From contig MEOL01000042.1 of assembly GCA_001769215.1 (NCBI GenBank), positions 1 to 64,000 on the forward strand: DNA of 64,000 nt. The letters are read 5' to 3'. The stretch's first letter is position 1; each line of letters begins with the position of its first letter. Source of the stretch: Bacteroidetes bacterium GWF2_41_31 (lineage in GTDB: Bacteria; Bacteroidota; Bacteroidia; Bacteroidales; F082). Below, in pieces: positions 63,061 through 64,000 of the stretch. The translations under genes were made by a program, and so were the position numbers. The notes below the pieces were generated by a model. That model had not been told where the DNA came from. It saw only the letters and a program-made list of their open reading frames with translations, and searched no databases.

Positions 63061-64000
63061 TTACTGTTCAGAAATCAATTTACCCAATTGAACGATTTTG
63101 TTATTAACAACCACTCTATATAGATAAATTCCTACCGGAAGATTTCTGGTATCAAGGGTGTTTGTTTTTTCCGTGAGGGTCTGGTGCATTACTTCTTTGC
63201 CCAAAACATTATAGATATTCAAATCAACCTTGTTAAAAAGAGGTGAATAATTGATAAGCACATTTAGTGAATTATTGAAAGGATTTGGATAAATGATAGC
63301 TACCTTGTCAGCATCCTCGGTGTTTACCCCTGTTGTTACACACAACGAAAGTGATACATCAACAGAGGTGCTTGTTAGCGAGCAGGTCCCGGCAATGACA
63401 ACATTGTAGTCTGATCCAAAATCAGCGTCTTCAATAGGATTAATTGTTAGCGTTGCTGAATTGGCACCTGAAATATTACCTCCGTTTGTTAGGTTCGTAG
63501 TTCCCTTTCTCCACTGATAGGTTAGACCGGGTCCTGTCGCGTCAACTGAAAAGCTGGCTAATTCTCCAATACAAGCTATCTGGTCCGAAGGCTCGATAAT
63601 AATTACCGGGGCAGAACCCACTACCAATGAAATATTAACAGAAGGTGCATCCGGAGGACAAAGCCCACTGACTACAACATTGTAATAGGGTGAAGCATCT
63701 GCCATCGTCACAGGATTGATTGTCAGTGTGGAAGTCGTTGCACCAGAAATATTATCGCCATCAATTAAATTTACAGTTCCTATTCTCCATTGATAGGTAA
63801 GACCTGTCGATGTTGAAGATGCAGTAAAACTTACTGAACTTCCTTCGCATACAACAGTGGAGATCACCGGGAGTTCGTTAACTGTTAGTGAAGCATCGGG
63901 GGAAGTTACATCTCCTGAACAGGAACCTGAAACCACCACGTTATAGTCTGATGCAGCATCCGACATATTTACCGGGTTAATTGTAAGCACGGCAGATGTG
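63061..64000 (-). CDS. Ig-like repeat T9SS surface protein, partial (N-terminus beyond right edge)
   Basis: The frame is open at the right edge; the codons before the first in-frame GTG (63990) still read TSA-VLTINPV, matching the internal repeat, so the real start lies outside. At least two complete and one partial Ig/PKD-like repeats of about 85-95 aa follow: each has (S)ATLTINPVxxxD, xYNVVVSGxC and GLTYQWRxGTxNL. The C-terminus is a type A sorting domain (VAIIYPNPFNNSLNVLI ... NLPVGIYLYRVVVNN). Predicted adhesin-like or matrix protein on the cell surface, exported by T9SS. Confidence 0.87.
   Translation of the reverse strand, partial: TSAVLTINPVNMSDAASDYNVVVSGSCSGDVTSPDASLTVNELPVISTVVCEGSSVSFTASSTSTGLTYQWRIGTVNLIDGDNISGATTSTLTINPVTMADASPYYNVVVSGLCPPDAPSVNISLVVGSAPVIIIEPSDQIACIGELASFSVDATGPGLTYQWRKGTTNLTNGGNISGANSATLTINPIEDADFGSDYNVVIAGTCSLTSTSVDVSLSLCVTTGVNTEDADKVAIIYPNPFNNSLNVLINYSPLFNKVDLNIYNVLGKEVMHQTLTEKTNTLDTRNLPVGIYLYRVVVNNKIVQLGKLISEQ

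Noticed and set aside
1-64000. tRNA, rRNA or insertion sequence
   Set aside because: Reading the intergenic gaps I found no cloverleaf ending in CCA, no rRNA-like stretch, no transposase frame and no long terminal inverted repeats; a dedicated covariance-model scan would be needed to exclude small RNAs.

Overview
The window looks like a chromosomal segment of a free-living member of the Bacteroidota, probably Bacteroidales-like. Evidence: at least five ORFs end in type IX secretion (T9SS) type A C-terminal sorting domains, a type B domain remnant is present, and there is a GldB-type gliding lipoprotein. Housekeeping genes occur in arrangements familiar from this phylum (rsfS-ftsH-LUD-cdsA-psd; mrp-nifU), SecA is about 1100 residues, and many genes are preceded by TAnnTTTG -7 boxes of the Bacteroidota sigma factor, some with a TTG 17-22 nt upstream. 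I saw no rRNA, tRNA, CRISPR array, transposase or prophage gene.

Layout. 1-5.5 kb: two secreted T9SS cargo proteins, one cut by the left edge and one a large subtilisin-like protease with a beta-helix region. 5.5-7.1 kb: a small HU-family protein in AT-rich non-coding DNA that carries five exactly 22-bp-phased direct repeats. 7.1-9.6 kb: GldB and two divergent outer-membrane beta-barrels. 9.6-13.1 kb: NAD synthetase, NifU-like and Mrp Fe-S proteins, and an ATL protein. 13.1-18.1 kb: a compact minus-strand run (trmB, HU/SPOR membrane protein, kdsB, deoxynucleoside kinase, GH3). 18.2-24.4 kb: plus-strand ispE, TonB receptor, SDR, acyl-CoA synthetase, tpx. 24.4-32.3 kb: TPR lipoprotein, zinc-ribbon coiled coil, Nif3, then lpxK-punA-lpxH, gapA and a thioesterase. 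32.3-33 kb: a wrecked T9SS adhesin-like gene. 33.1-40.5 kb: HAD phosphatase, psd, cdsA, LUD, ftsH, rsfS, birA, SRPBCC, pyrE. 40.5-48.5 kb: Nudix, coaD, thioredoxin-like protein, secA, lipoprotein, pyrH, frr. 48.5-55.3 kb: two small envelope proteins, AI-2E permease, DUF5686 outer-membrane protein, MazG, RlmL-like methyltransferase. 55.3-64 kb: accessory region with T9SS proteins, a multicopper oxidase interrupted by two stops, lipoproteins, a decayed small gene, and an Ig-repeat T9SS protein running off the right edge.

Functional themes are envelope building (LpxK, LpxH, KdsB, CdsA, Psd, SecA, SPOR protein), nucleotide and cofactor metabolism (NadE, CoaD, PyrE, PyrH, PunA, dNK, BirA), translation (Frr, RsfS, TrmB, RlmL-like) and T9SS-secreted surface proteins. 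The observations most worth a second look are the 22-bp repeat array near the HU gene, three disabled genes with different lesions, overlapping terminator/promoter elements, a possible switch-like leader before gapA, possible leaderless promoters at pyrE, the Nudix gene and the RlmL-like gene, and a BirA that lacks the usual arginine in its biotinyl-AMP loop.
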